A DNA stretch of 64,000 bases from Nitrospirillum amazonense (lineage in GTDB: Bacteria > Pseudomonadota > Alphaproteobacteria > Azospirillales > Azospirillaceae). The stretch's first letter is position 1, and each line of letters begins with the position of its first letter. The stretch is from contig NZ_VITV01000013.1 in NCBI RefSeq assembly GCF_007828035.1, positions 62,001 to 126,000 on the forward strand, in the 5' to 3' direction. Below, piece by piece: positions 56,354 through 64,000 of the stretch. A program made the position numbers and the translations under genes. The notes under the pieces are model-generated. The model was given only the letters and a program-made list of their open reading frames with translations. It was not told the DNA's origin and did not search any database.

Positions 56354-58627
56354 ATGTCGGTTAAACATCACCTGCTGCTCTCGACTGCGTTGCTTATGAC
56401 AACGCTTACCCGTGCCGGATTCACGTCCGCGTTGGCCGCCGATGCGCCGGCGGTCACGGCCGCGCCGGTCACGGGCCCCTGGCAGGACGCCGCCCAGTCG
56501 CCCGAGGCGCGCACCGCCGCCCTGCTGAAGGTGATGACGCGGGAAGAGAAGCTGCAGCTGGTGTTCGGTTACTTCTCCACCGACTTCAAGCCAAAGGCGT
56601 ATACGCGCGTCGAGGGCGGCATGGCCGATTCCGCCGGCTACATTCCCGGCATCGCCCGCCTGGGCATTCCCGCCCAGTCGCAGACCGACGCCGGCGTGGG
56701 CGTGGCCACGCAGGCCAGCCCCACCCCGCGCCTGCGCACGGCACTGCCGTCCGGCCTGGCCACCGCCGCCACCTGGAACCCGGAAATGGCTTTCGCCGGC
56801 GGCGCCATGATCGGTGACGAGGCCCGGCGGTCCGGTTTCAACGTGCAGCTGGCCGGCGGCACCAACCTGATGCGGGAGCCCCGCAACGGCCGCAACTTCG
56901 AGTACGGCGGCGAGGATCCCTTGCTGGCCGGCACCATCGTTGGCCATGCCATCAAGGGCATCCAGTCCAACAACATCATCTCCACGCTGAAGCACTATGC
57001 CTTCAATGATCAGGAGACCAGCCGCAACTTCATCGACGTGAAGGTCGATGAGGCGGCCGGCCGTCAGTCCGACCTGCTGGCCTTCGAGATCGCGCTGGAG
57101 ACGGGCAAGCCCGGCTCCGTCATGTGCTCCTACAATCGCGTCAATGGCGCCTATGCCTGTGAGAATGACTGGCTGCTGAACCAGGTCCTGAAGAAGGACT
57201 GGGGCTTCAAGGGCTTCGTCATGTCCGACTGGGGCGCCACCCACTCCACCGCGCCGGCCGCCAACGCCGGCCTGGACCAGCAGTCGGGATATCCCTTCGA
57301 CAAGTCGCCCTACTTCAAGGACGCCCTGGATGAGGCGGTGAACAACGGCCATGTCAGCGCCGCCCGCCTGGACGACATGGCCGGCCGCGTGCTGCACGCC
57401 ATGTTCGCCAACGGCCTGTTCGAGCATCCGCTGAACGGCGACCAGGCGGCCACCATCGACTACGCCGCCCACGCCAAGGTCACCCAGGCCGACGCGGAGG
57501 AGGCCATCGTCCTGCTGAAGAACCAGGGCGACGTGCTGCCCCTGGCCAAGACCGTCAAGACCATCGCCATCATCGGCGGCCATGCCGACGTGGGTGTGCT
57601 GTCGGGCGGCGGTTCGGCCCAGGTCTACCCCTACGGCGCCCCGACCAACGGCCTGATCATCCCCAACGAGGGTCCCGCTTCCTTCCCCGGCCCCATGGTC
57701 TATGACCCGTCGTCACCCCTGAAGGCGCTGCAAGGCCTGACCCAGGCCAAGATCACCTACATTGACGGCAAGGACGCCAAGGCCGCCGCCAAGCTGGCCG
57801 CCGGCAGCGACGTCGCCATCGTCTTCGCCACCCAATGGACGGGTGAGAGCCAGGACGCCATCGACCTGAACCTGCCCAATGACCAGGATGCCCTGATCAA
57901 GGCCGTGGCTGGCGCCAACAAGAAGACGGTAGTGGTGCTGGAGAACGGCGGCCCCGTTGTCATGCCCTGGCTGGACCAGGTGGCGGGCGTGGTCGATGCC
58001 TGGTACCCCGGCACCAGTGGTGGCGAGGCCATCGCCCGCGTGCTGGCCGGGGAGGTCAATCCCTCCGGCCACCTGCCGGTCAGCTTCCCGGCCTCGGTCG
58101 ATCAGCTGCCGCGCAAGGTGGTGGACGGCGACCGCAAGGACAAGGCTGAGCACCCGCACGTCGATTACACCATCGACGGCGCCGCCATCGGCTACAAATG
58201 GCATGAGAAGAAGGGCCTGAAGCCGCTGTTCCCCTTCGGCTACGGCCTCAGCTACACGACCTTCGCCACGTCCGACTTGGCGGCCGCGCCCGAGGGCAAG
58301 GGCCTGAAGGTCAGCCTGGCCCTGCGCAACACTGGCAGCCGCGATGGCAAGGCCGTGGCCCAGGTCTACGTGGCGCCGGCCGACGGCGGCTGGGAAGCGC
58401 CGAAGCGCCTCGGCGCCTTCCACAAGGTGGCGCTGAAGGCCGGTGAAAGCCAGAGCGTGACCCTGACCGTGGACCCGCGCCTGCTGGCGACCTACGACGT
58501 CGCGGCGCATGCCTGGAAGATCAAGGGCGGCGACTACACGGTGATGACCGGTACTTCGTACCAGGACATCACGTCCAAGGTGACCGTGCACCTGCCCGAC
58601 GCCACCCTGCCGGCGGCCGTGCAGTAA
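56354..58627 (+). CDS. Exported GH3-family beta-glucosidase, 757 aa
   Basis: Signal peptide (MSVKHHLLLSTALLMTTLTR, cleaved near ALAADAP), then the GH3 N-terminal barrel (AFNDQETSRNFIDVKVDEAA; nucleophile Asp in VMSDWGATHS), the C-terminal alpha/beta domain (AIIGGHADVGVLSGGGSAQV) and a fibronectin-III-like tail (GSRDGKAVAQVYVAPADG). It hydrolyses beta-linked glucosides from the non-reducing end, in the periplasm or outside. ATG 56354 matches the signal peptide start. A terminator follows 25 bp after the stop. Confidence 0.93.
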   Translation: MSVKHHLLLSTALLMTTLTRAGFTSALAADAPAVTAAPVTGPWQDAAQSPEARTAALLKVMTREEKLQLVFGYFSTDFKPKAYTRVEGGMADSAGYIPGIARLGIPAQSQTDAGVGVATQASPTPRLRTALPSGLATAATWNPEMAFAGGAMIGDEARRSGFNVQLAGGTNLMREPRNGRNFEYGGEDPLLAGTIVGHAIKGIQSNNIISTLKHYAFNDQETSRNFIDVKVDEAAGRQSDLLAFEIALETGKPGSVMCSYNRVNGAYACENDWLLNQVLKKDWGFKGFVMSDWGATHSTAPAANAGLDQQSGYPFDKSPYFKDALDEAVNNGHVSAARLDDMAGRVLHAMFANGLFEHPLNGDQAATIDYAAHAKVTQADAEEAIVLLKNQGDVLPLAKTVKTIAIIGGHADVGVLSGGGSAQVYPYGAPTNGLIIPNEGPASFPGPMVYDPSSPLKALQGLTQAKITYIDGKDAKAAAKLAAGSDVAIVFATQWTGESQDAIDLNLPNDQDALIKAVAGANKKTVVVLENGGPVVMPWLDQVAGVVDAWYPGTSGGEAIARVLAGEVNPSGHLPVSFPASVDQLPRKVVDGDRKDKAEHPHVDYTIDGAAIGYKWHEKKGLKPLFPFGYGLSYTTFATSDLAAAPEGKGLKVSLALRNTGSRDGKAVAQVYVAPADGGWEAPKRLGAFHKVALKAGESQSVTLTVDPRLLATYDVAAHAWKIKGGDYTVMTGTSYQDITSKVTVHLPDATLPAAVQ

Positions 58628-58651
58628 TAGTGTTCGGCGTTTGAAGTACGG

Positions 58652-58680
58652 GGGGGCGTCCTGCGGGGCGCCTCCTTTTC
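58652..58680 (+). terminator. Intrinsic terminator of the GH3 gene
   Basis: GGGGGCGTCC at 58652-58661 pairs with 58666-58675 (two G-T wobbles), followed by TTTTCTTTT. It lies between the GH3 stop and the convergent small gene ending at 58689. Confidence 0.75.
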
Positions 58681-58688
58681 TTTTGGGC

Positions 58689-59066
58689 TCAGCCGGCCAG
58701 GCCGGCCTCGGCGCGGCAGGCGGCGGCGATGGGCTTGGCCTTGTCCATCAGCAGCGCCGGCGGGGCGGTCACGCCCTTGCGCTCCTGCTCCGCCAGCGTT
58801 TGGACATCGGCATCGCTCAGGGCCGTGTTCACCCGGGTGGCGGTGCAGTCACAGAAGCTGTGCAACTTGGCGTCGGCCACCCCGGCGGGCGACGAGGTCC
58901 GCGCCGCCTGGAAGCATTGCGCGGCGAAGTTGGCCGCCATGGTGGCGCGGAACTCCGCCACCTCGGAAGGCGGCTGCGGCGACACGCGCATGACGGCGAC
59001 CCCGAAACCGGCCGCGCCACAAACGGCGACGATGGCGGCGGTCACCCAGGTCTTGTTCATCGGCAT
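58689..59066 (-). CDS. Small exported or anchored hypothetical protein, 125 aa
   Basis: An N-terminal hydrophobic segment (TWVTAAIVAVCGAAGFGVAV) is a signal anchor or signal peptide. The rest contains four Cys (QCF, FCDCT, AACR) in a helical, Ala-rich domain, suggesting disulfides in the periplasm. I do not recognise the family. GGAGAG precedes the ATG at 59066. It converges with the GH3 gene. Confidence 0.65.
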   Translation of the reverse strand: MPMNKTWVTAAIVAVCGAAGFGVAVMRVSPQPPSEVAEFRATMAANFAAQCFQAARTSSPAGVADAKLHSFCDCTATRVNTALSDADVQTLAEQERKGVTAPPALLMDKAKPIAAACRAEAGLAG

Positions 59067-59179
59067 CGGCGGCTCTCCGTACTAAGTATCCCAAGTGTAC
59101 AGGGATTCTGGACGGATGGGGCGGGTTTGTCGGATGGGCGCGAGCTAAATGTTTTGAATCAAATAGGGTTCCGTTGCCA

Positions 59180-59524
59180 TTACGCTTCGCGGATCCGAAA
59201 ATTACTGGGACTATTCCAGGATATTACCCAGAACCGTTGGCGGATATGCCCGGCTTCCCGATAGTGGGCGACCAGTTCCGCCGGACACCAGTCGCGCCCC
59301 TCTGCGAACAGCGCGCCGATGTCGATCAGCACCCGGATAAGCGCAATCCTGTCTTCTTCCGTCGGCACGGCGCGGGCCAGTCGGCCATCCTGCGGCAGGA
59401 AGCCCAATCGGGCCAGGTCCACCTCATCGGTGGGCGTCATGGCTCGCGCCACCGCGCGTCTCCCGGCCAGTTCGGTGACGATGATTCCCTCGTCCGGCAT
59501 GGCTGGCGCTTCATTCGAAGTCAA
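59180..59524 (-). CDS. Hypothetical protein at the end of the immunity-type gene chain, 114 aa
   Basis: Soluble, acidic protein with no motif I can name; contains VDLARLGFLPQDGRLARAVP and EDRIALIRVLIDIGALF. The start codon at 59524 overlaps the end of the Imm74-like gene by 14 bp, so it belongs to the same transcript; an ATG at 59500 is an alternative. It may be another immunity or accessory gene of the Rhs locus, by position only. Confidence 0.6.
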   Translation of the reverse strand: MTSNEAPAMPDEGIIVTELAGRRAVARAMTPTDEVDLARLGFLPQDGRLARAVPTEEDRIALIRVLIDIGALFAEGRDWCPAELVAHYREAGHIRQRFWVISWNSPSNFRIREA

Positions 59525-59765
59525 CGAGCGTCCCCCGAGTGTCGAAATGGCTCTGGATGGCCCTCACTATGTTTTCCTTCTCGACCCCGGTGGCCGGCCG
59601 CCGCGCACCGGCCGCGTCCAGCATGAAGATGGCGTTCAGGTAGACGACATAGCCGGGCAGGAACTGGTCGCCGGGCGCGAGGCCCTCGCCCTCGGCCATC
59701 GCTTTTCCGTCGCGGCTTTCCAGATAAATGCCTCCGCGGGAGACGGTGGTCACGGTGTAGTCCAT
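59511..59765 (-). CDS. Imm74-like immunity protein, 84 aa
   Basis: MDYTVTTVSRGGIYLESRDG, then GYVVYLNAIFML and GVEKENIVRAIQSHFDTRG follow the Imm74 layout: an N-terminal beta-meander, a YLxxI strand and a C-terminal helix ending in VDFE. Such proteins protect against polymorphic toxins. ATG 59765 removes a 35-residue low-complexity extension. Overlaps the next gene and sits in the leftward chain downstream of the Rhs gene. Confidence 0.65.
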   Translation of the reverse strand: MDYTVTTVSRGGIYLESRDGKAMAEGEGLAPGDQFLPGYVVYLNAIFMLDAAGARRPATGVEKENIVRAIQSHFDTRGTLVDFE

Positions 59766-59800
59766 CTTCGGCCTCGCAGGACGATCAGCTGTCTGCCGCA

Positions 59801-60160
59801 TCAATAGGCCGGCCCCAACCGGACCAAGGCGCGCTTCTTGGGGTCGTAACCGAAATGCCAGTCCGGCCATTGTTCCGCCGGCATTTCCGCCGCGCAGACC
59901 ACGGACATTCCGGCCTCGATGTGATGGGAGAGGTATTGGAAAGCGTGGCCCGGTGGCGAGGGCAGTTCCACCACCGGCGTGCCATCGCGGCCGAAGACCG
60001 TCAGCCTATGCGGCAGGGCGGGTGGGTTGGCGATCAGGACGAACAGCAGGTCACCCTGCGCATGGGCTGAATCGGCGCCGGGAACAGTGAGGATGAGGGG
60101 GCCGTCCTCTCGCATCCAGCAAACGTTCTCGCCGTTCCGCACCGTCATCAGTCCATCCAT
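59801..60160 (-). CDS. Hypothetical protein, 119 aa, in the immunity-type chain
   Basis: Contains MTVRNGENVCWMREDGPLIL, HRLTVFGRDGTPVVELPSPP and PDWHFGYDPKKRALVRLGPAY. Beta-rich by appearance, no signal peptide. Family not recognised. It lies 14 bp downstream of the 87-aa gene and 35 bp upstream of the Imm74-like gene on the same strand, so it is likely co-expressed. Confidence 0.6.
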   Translation of the reverse strand: MDGLMTVRNGENVCWMREDGPLILTVPGADSAHAQGDLLFVLIANPPALPHRLTVFGRDGTPVVELPSPPGHAFQYLSHHIEAGMSVVCAAEMPAEQWPDWHFGYDPKKRALVRLGPAY

Positions 60161-60174
60161 GGCGCCCTCCGCCC

Positions 60175-60438
60175 TTACATCGCGATGCCTCGGTCTTTGC
60201 CTGGTGGCGTCATCAGCCGGTCGTCGGCTTGGCGGCGTCGGCACAGGCTCACCAGGGGCAGCGCTGCCGAAAGGTCCTGTCGATAAAGCTCGAATTCCGC
60301 CTGGCTGATCTCGTAGCGCTCTTCGTAATCGACCAGACGGTTACTGACCGGGATTGACAGATAGAACCGGCCGCCATCGCGTTCCACCCCGATGCTGAAG
60401 CGATGGTCGCAACTGACGGCGATGTCTGTGCCCTTCAT
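60175..60438 (-). CDS. Hypothetical protein, 87 aa, in the immunity-type chain
   Basis: The core CDHRFSIGVERDGGRFYLS followed by PVSNRLVDYEERYEISQAEF looks like a compact beta-hairpin plus helix domain. I cannot name the family. The protein starts at an ATG at 60438 and precedes three further small genes on the same strand within about 1.2 kb. Confidence 0.62.
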   Translation of the reverse strand: MKGTDIAVSCDHRFSIGVERDGGRFYLSIPVSNRLVDYEERYEISQAEFELYRQDLSAALPLVSLCRRRQADDRLMTPPGKDRGIAM

Positions 60439-60577
60439 GGTCCGGTTCCTTCTGATCGGCCCTTATGTCTAAGTCATGATGATGGAGCTGCTGCCGCCCT
60501 TGAGGTCGTAACAAGAAGCTAGGGTGCACTTAGGAGAAAGGTAGCATCTAAATGCCACTTCAATGCAGTTTCTTGAA

Positions 60578-60988
60578 TTAGATCCAAGAAACAGAGATCG
60601 CGCAGTCGCCCCCTCTGGGGTCATAATAAGATATAATTTCGCCCCAAGAATATTTGTATATTATATGATATTTATCAATTTCTGCCGGGACCCCAAGAAT
60701 ATTTTCCAGGAAATTATCGTGCTCTGGCTTCATTTGTTGCGAATCGGTCGCATTTATATCGCTAATATATATATTGAAGCCCATTAATTTTTTTGCAAAG
60801 AACTTCATTGAAGTGATTATTTTTCTCCCATAAAAAATGTGAGGGCCTGAGTTTCTGTGAACCCAGCCATTGCCAATATCGAATTCCCTGAAGAACGATA
60901 TTCCGCTAACCGTGATACTGGCTAAATCTTGGCCCTTATGAAGGGAAATTCCCTCAACTGTGACTTCTCCGGTTTTGATGTCGAACAT
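60578..60988 (-). CDS. Hypothetical AT-rich gene, possible immunity protein, 136 aa
   Basis: Starts MFDIKTGEVTVEGISLHKGQ and continues with a helix-poor, aromatic-rich sequence (GPHIFYGRKIITSMKFFA, YHIIYKYSWGEIISYYDPRG). Codon use is strikingly AT-rich against the local background, as in horizontally acquired toxin-immunity genes. ATG 60988 follows GAGGAGAAG; an ATG at 61054 is weaker. No family recognised. It lies 0.8 kb downstream of the first immunity candidate. Confidence 0.6.
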   Translation of the reverse strand: MFDIKTGEVTVEGISLHKGQDLASITVSGISFFREFDIGNGWVHRNSGPHIFYGRKIITSMKFFAKKLMGFNIYISDINATDSQQMKPEHDNFLENILGVPAEIDKYHIIYKYSWGEIISYYDPRGGDCAISVSWI

Positions 60989-61054
60989 CTTCTCCTCATT
61001 CTGGTGGCGTTGGACATCCTTCGTAAATTGCGGTAAAAACCTAAATTGCGCCAC

Positions 61055-61764
61055 CGTATCCTAAATGATGTTTGGAGATTGTTTCGATTGATCGCTTTGG
61101 TTTGTCAAATATAAAACATTATTCTATTCAATATAGATATATCTTGTCGCGCTTTTATTTTACCTCGAATATCTTAATTTTGCTTGGATCTCTAATTATT
61201 GCCCTGCCGGTGGTTCTATCAACCTCAATATTGCTGCATGTGCATTCTGAGAAATGAAGTGGGATGGATTCTGCTACACTATCGCAAATAAGACATTCGT
61301 AGAATATCTTCTTTCCGGCTGGATAACCTTGCGACGGGTTAAACCCTATATATTTTCCGCTCTTTAGTCATAGCCCGCTATCTGTGACCGGTCAAATTTT
61401 TGCTGCGCCCAGCAGGCCGTCAACACTACTTGCCGATTTTGGTAACAAGTACTGGGCGGCCTGCCTCGCTATTCGAACCATAGACATCAGTCCAACCGGC
61501 AATAGCGGTCGATTTCTTTTAGCAAGCCATTATAGAAACCAATACATTATTCTATACCATTGCTTTCTTGAGTGGCCTATTCTCATTCTGAGTTTTAACG
61601 ATAACGGAATATGCATCCTTTTCACTGTTCAGGAACGATTCGTCCTAGGTCATAACGGGCATACAGCGTATTGTTTTCCCTGATAATTTCGACGCCGTGG
61701 GCGTTGGTGATGGTTGTTTTAATCAATACTAGCTGCCTAGCTTTTATGCAGGGAAATATCTTCG
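61055..61764. other. AT-rich stretch without a convincing gene, possible toxin remnants
   Basis: No frame of credible length or composition is seen on either strand. On the minus strand, about 61735-61622, an open segment reads TNAHGVEIIRENNTLYARYD then LGRIVPEQ-stop, which has protein-like composition and could be the tail of a displaced Rhs toxin tip. An inverted repeat (GCAGGCC near 61409 and GGCCTGC near 61457) flanks a palindrome-rich segment. Low GC marks it as acquired DNA. Confidence 0.4.
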
Positions 61765-62058
61765 TCATTCACATAATAAATGCCATAGCATATCATTGAG
61801 ATCCGACAAATGTTTGTTAATTCTCTTCTGTTCTTCCCTATTGTTTTTTGCGATATAGAAGTCGGAATAACTTCCTGCGCCGCCATATATGTGCTTCAAT
61901 ATCGATGCAGCTTCTTCGGTGGAGGCATTTTTCCCCTCGAGCGCATCAAGCATTTGCGAAAACGCTCTTATCCAGTTTCTCTCGTCGTTCTCCTTCATTA
62001 ATATAATTACTTCCTGCACGATATTCTTCGCGGAGTCGATCTTTTCTTGAGGTGTCAA
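61765..62058 (-). CDS. Candidate immunity protein for the Rhs toxin, 97 aa
   Basis: A small helical protein (NIVQEVIILMKENDERNWIR, FSQMLDALEGKNASTEEAAS, HIYGGAGSYSDFYIAKNN). The YGGxGSxxD motif resembles DUF6966-type proteins seen next to polymorphic toxins. Start is TTG at 62058, supported by AGGAG 8 bases upstream within the end of the Rhs gene, 10 bp after its stop. Its position makes it the likely cognate immunity protein. Confidence 0.75.
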   Translation of the reverse strand: MTPQEKIDSAKNIVQEVIILMKENDERNWIRAFSQMLDALEGKNASTEEAASILKHIYGGAGSYSDFYIAKNNREEQKRINKHLSDLNDMLWHLLCE

Positions 62059-62068
62059 TATTGGGCTC

Positions 62069-64000
62069 CTATTTTAAGGGCGTGGTTCCAAGAACTTCAA
62101 CGCCATCAATCTTCCAAGGTTCTGGTATGAAGGTTTGCTGAATATTTTGACCGCCAAGATAGACACCATCCTGATAGCCTACAGGTCCCTCATATACCGT
62201 TGTTCCAGCCGGTATCTTCACCGCGTGCACCGCGTTGATGGGGGAATCCCCTTCCAAGACCCCTGTCTTCGGATTAATCCACTGCGGTTTGACAGCTGTG
62301 TCTATCCGGACTTGGGCTACAGATTGCGGGGGCTCCGTAGTGAACCATTGGCCCAATGGCTTTGAGGCGTCGCCACCTCGATAGTAGACAGTATCTTCAG
62401 TCAGAGTCCTCGCATTATATTTTCCACCCGCAAAGTTCGCAGCTGGCGTTCCTCTCATTTCAGCGAGAGGGCCGGGGTTTTCAATGGCATTGAACTCGTA
62501 AGCGCACGCCAACCCCATGGGATCAACCCACTGTACCGGGTTGGGCGCGTAGGCGGCGATGTTGCTGCCGCCGCGCAGGCGGATGGGGTCCTGGGTGATG
62601 AAGCAGCCTTGGGCTGGGGCGTAGTAGCGGTGGCGGTTGTAGTGCAGGCCGGTTTCGGTGTCGTGGTACTGGCCCTGGAAACGCAGGGGGTTGGGAATGG
62701 TGGCGACGGTCTGGCGGGCGAGCGCCCCCCAGGCCTTGTAGTCGGCGGCCCATACCACCTCGCCATTGTCGTTGGTCAGTTCCTGGGGCGTGCCCAGATG
62801 GTCCAGGTGGTAGTGATAGGCCTGGGCCCGCTGCCCTGGCTCCGCCCGGCGCACCTGGGCCAGGGGGCGGAAGGTGCCGGGCTCATAGACATAGACGGTG
62901 GCCAGGGGGTCGACGGGTGCTGATGCCGCCTCCGCCGGCTTCACCTCCACCGGGGTGCTTTCGGCCAGCAGGGTGTCGCCGTCCCAGAGGAAGGTGGTGC
63001 GCTGAGTGGCGGCGGGTGGGGCGGTGCCGCCATCGTTGGCCGGGGTGGGTGCCGTATGCGCGCTTTCCTTCCACACGCGGCGGCCGAAGGCGTCATAGCC
63101 GAAGCGGGTGAGGGTGGTGCCCCGGCGGCCGCTTTCCTCCACCGCCGTGAGGCGGTTGCTGGCGTCGTAGCGGTAGTCCACGGTCACGGCGCCGCCGGCG
63201 GCGCGCCATTCCTTCACCCGGTTGCCCCAGGCGTCATACTCGAACTTGGCATCGCCATGGACCAGCAGGCGGTCGCCCCGGGCCTCGCCGCCCCAGAAGG
63301 CGGCATCCGGGCCGGAGGCCAGGATGTTGCCGGCGGGGTCGGTGACGAAGCTTTCGGGGTTCGTGCCCTCCACCGACAGCAGGCGGTCGCAGGCGTCGTA
63401 GTGATAGCGCTTCACGCCCCGCCGTGCGTCCTCGATGGCGGTCAGGGTGTCGGCGCCGTCATAGCCATAGGCGCGGGCGTAGACGGCCTCACCTAGGCTC
63501 CCGCCACCGGCGCGCCGCCGGCCCTCCTGGCGGATCAGGCGGCCCTGAGGGTCGAAGGCCTGGATTTGGTGGACGTTGCCGGCCAGACGCTCCACCTCCC
63601 GCCCCGCCGCGTCGCGGGCGAAGCGGGCCAGGGCCTTGCCGTCCAGCCCCACGGCCGCCGGCAGGTTGTCCGGCCCCCAGGCCACCTCCAGCCGGCGCCC
63701 ATCCGGCAGGATGGTGGCGATACGCCGGCCCCGGGCATCGCGTTGGAAGCGGATCTCCTGGTCGCCCTGCCGCTCCGCTGTCGGCCGTCCGGCGGCGTCA
63801 TAGGTGAAGGCCACCCGGGTATCGGGCGTCTCGGCGGACAGCAGCCGCCCCTGCGGGTCGTAGCCGAAGCGATGGCTGTTCCCGTCGGCGTAGAGCGTCT
63901 CCAGCAGGCGCCCGGCGGGGTCGCGGTTGAAGCGCGTCGCGCGGCCCTGGTCCACGGCGGCGGTGACCAGGCCGGCCGGGTCGCGGTGGTACTCCAGCCG
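62069..64000 (-). CDS. Rhs-repeat protein with variable C-terminal toxin (5' end outside the window)
   Basis: From the right edge the frame encodes consecutive YD-type repeats (FNRDPAGRLLETLYADG, FGYDPQGRLLSAETP, YRYDASNRLTAVEE), then the Rhs core end (YHLDHLGTPQELTNDNGEVV, TGLHYNRHRYYAPAQGCFIT, DPIRLRGG) and DPMGLA, the cleavage-type junction. About 150 residues of lower-GC tip follow: TVYYRGGDASKPLGQWFTTE, AVKIPAGTTVYEGPVG and GGQNIQQTFI. The tip resembles an ADP-ribosyltransferase-like toxin by its YRG and late GGQ motifs, but this is not certain. Likely delivered by a type VI or similar system. Confidence 0.9.
   Translation of the reverse strand, partial: RLEYHRDPAGLVTAAVDQGRATRFNRDPAGRLLETLYADGNSHRFGYDPQGRLLSAETPDTRVAFTYDAAGRPTAERQGDQEIRFQRDARGRRIATILPDGRRLEVAWGPDNLPAAVGLDGKALARFARDAAGREVERLAGNVHQIQAFDPQGRLIRQEGRRRAGGGSLGEAVYARAYGYDGADTLTAIEDARRGVKRYHYDACDRLLSVEGTNPESFVTDPAGNILASGPDAAFWGGEARGDRLLVHGDAKFEYDAWGNRVKEWRAAGGAVTVDYRYDASNRLTAVEESGRRGTTLTRFGYDAFGRRVWKESAHTAPTPANDGGTAPPAATQRTTFLWDGDTLLAESTPVEVKPAEAASAPVDPLATVYVYEPGTFRPLAQVRRAEPGQRAQAYHYHLDHLGTPQELTNDNGEVVWAADYKAWGALARQTVATIPNPLRFQGQYHDTETGLHYNRHRYYAPAQGCFITQDPIRLRGGSNIAAYAPNPVQWVDPMGLACAYEFNAIENPGPLAEMRGTPAANFAGGKYNARTLTEDTVYYRGGDASKPLGQWFTTEPPQSVAQVRIDTAVKPQWINPKTGVLEGDSPINAVHAVKIPAGTTVYEGPVGYQDGVYLGGQNIQQTFIPEPWKIDGVEVLGTTPLK

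Noticed and set aside
60440-60577. Short Cys-containing frame (ending GGSSSIIMT) as a peptide-product precursor
   Set aside because: No start codon with a ribosome-binding site and no modifying enzyme nearby; the frame is too short to support.
1-64000. CRISPR array, tRNA or rRNA genes
   Set aside because: No regularly spaced direct repeats and no cloverleaf or rRNA-like sequence were recognised by eye. A covariance search would be needed to exclude a tRNA fully.

Overview
The window is GC-rich alphaproteobacterial DNA. The NepR / PhyR-like / EcfG general stress response genes are specific to Alphaproteobacteria. Together with a bacteriophytochrome, ubiTUV, a Tat-exported PaoABC-type aldehyde oxidase and a gluconate 2-dehydrogenase-type complex they suggest a Rhodospirillales / Azospirillaceae-like member (Azospirillum, Nitrospirillum, Niveispirillum). 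The genus is an inference; no rRNA or other marker gene lies in the window.

Layout. 0.4-5.2 kb and 9.4-10.5 kb form a lower-GC surface-polysaccharide patch: a GT4-type glycosyltransferase, a sulfotransferase, an unrecognised beta-propeller-like protein and a GT61 glycosyltransferase. It is split at 5.2-9.3 kb by an insertion-sequence nest. The nest holds an IS3-type remnant, an IS21-type element whose istA carries an in-frame amber stop, an IS110/IS1111-type element that appears to sit inside the IS21 right terminal repeat, and a second IS21-type end remnant. 10.7-15 kb carries a GPH-type transporter, a gene behind a Fur-like box, a 2-hydroxyacid dehydrogenase and CorA. 15-20.4 kb is a red/far-red light-sensing operon read leftward: heme oxygenase, bacteriophytochrome kinase, single-domain response regulator, hybrid kinase.

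20.5-36 kb is the most coherent part. It is a stress island in which the regulators (nepR, a phyR-like gene lacking its receiver domain, ecfG) sit among genes with EcfG-type promoters (GGAAC, 16-17 nt, then GTT). Such promoters precede a DUF72 / LigD / SemiSWEET / topoisomerase IB run, katE, the paoABC-type operon, a YciF ferritin-like gene, a PRC-barrel gene, and a small membrane protein divergent from the gluconate dehydrogenase-type operon. Cytochrome c and GMC dehydrogenase genes follow to 40 kb. Then come a type II toxin-antitoxin pair with a nonsense-broken PIN toxin, and ubiTUV (oxygen-independent ubiquinone hydroxylation) behind an FNR/FixK-like site.

45.5-46 kb is a convergent intergenic region with a strong terminator and three large hairpins. 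46-53.5 kb looks like a nutrient-acquisition module: a serine hydrolase and a TonB receptor, divergent from an XRE-cupin regulator, an MFS transporter and a dipeptide-epimerase-type enolase-superfamily enzyme, with matching GTTTC/GAAAC operators. 53.6-58.7 kb has a secreted glycosidase-like protein, a truncated hemoglobin and a GH3 beta-glucosidase. 59-64 kb is the tail of an Rhs polymorphic toxin locus: an Rhs protein (partial at the window edge) with a variable C-terminal toxin, an adjacent TTG-started immunity candidate, an AT-rich stretch, and a chain of small genes including an Imm74-like one.

The strongest candidates for something undescribed are the receiver-less PhyR-like protein inside a clustered EcfG regulon, the XRE-cupin / TonB / epimerase module, and the Rhs toxin with its multi-gene immunity array.
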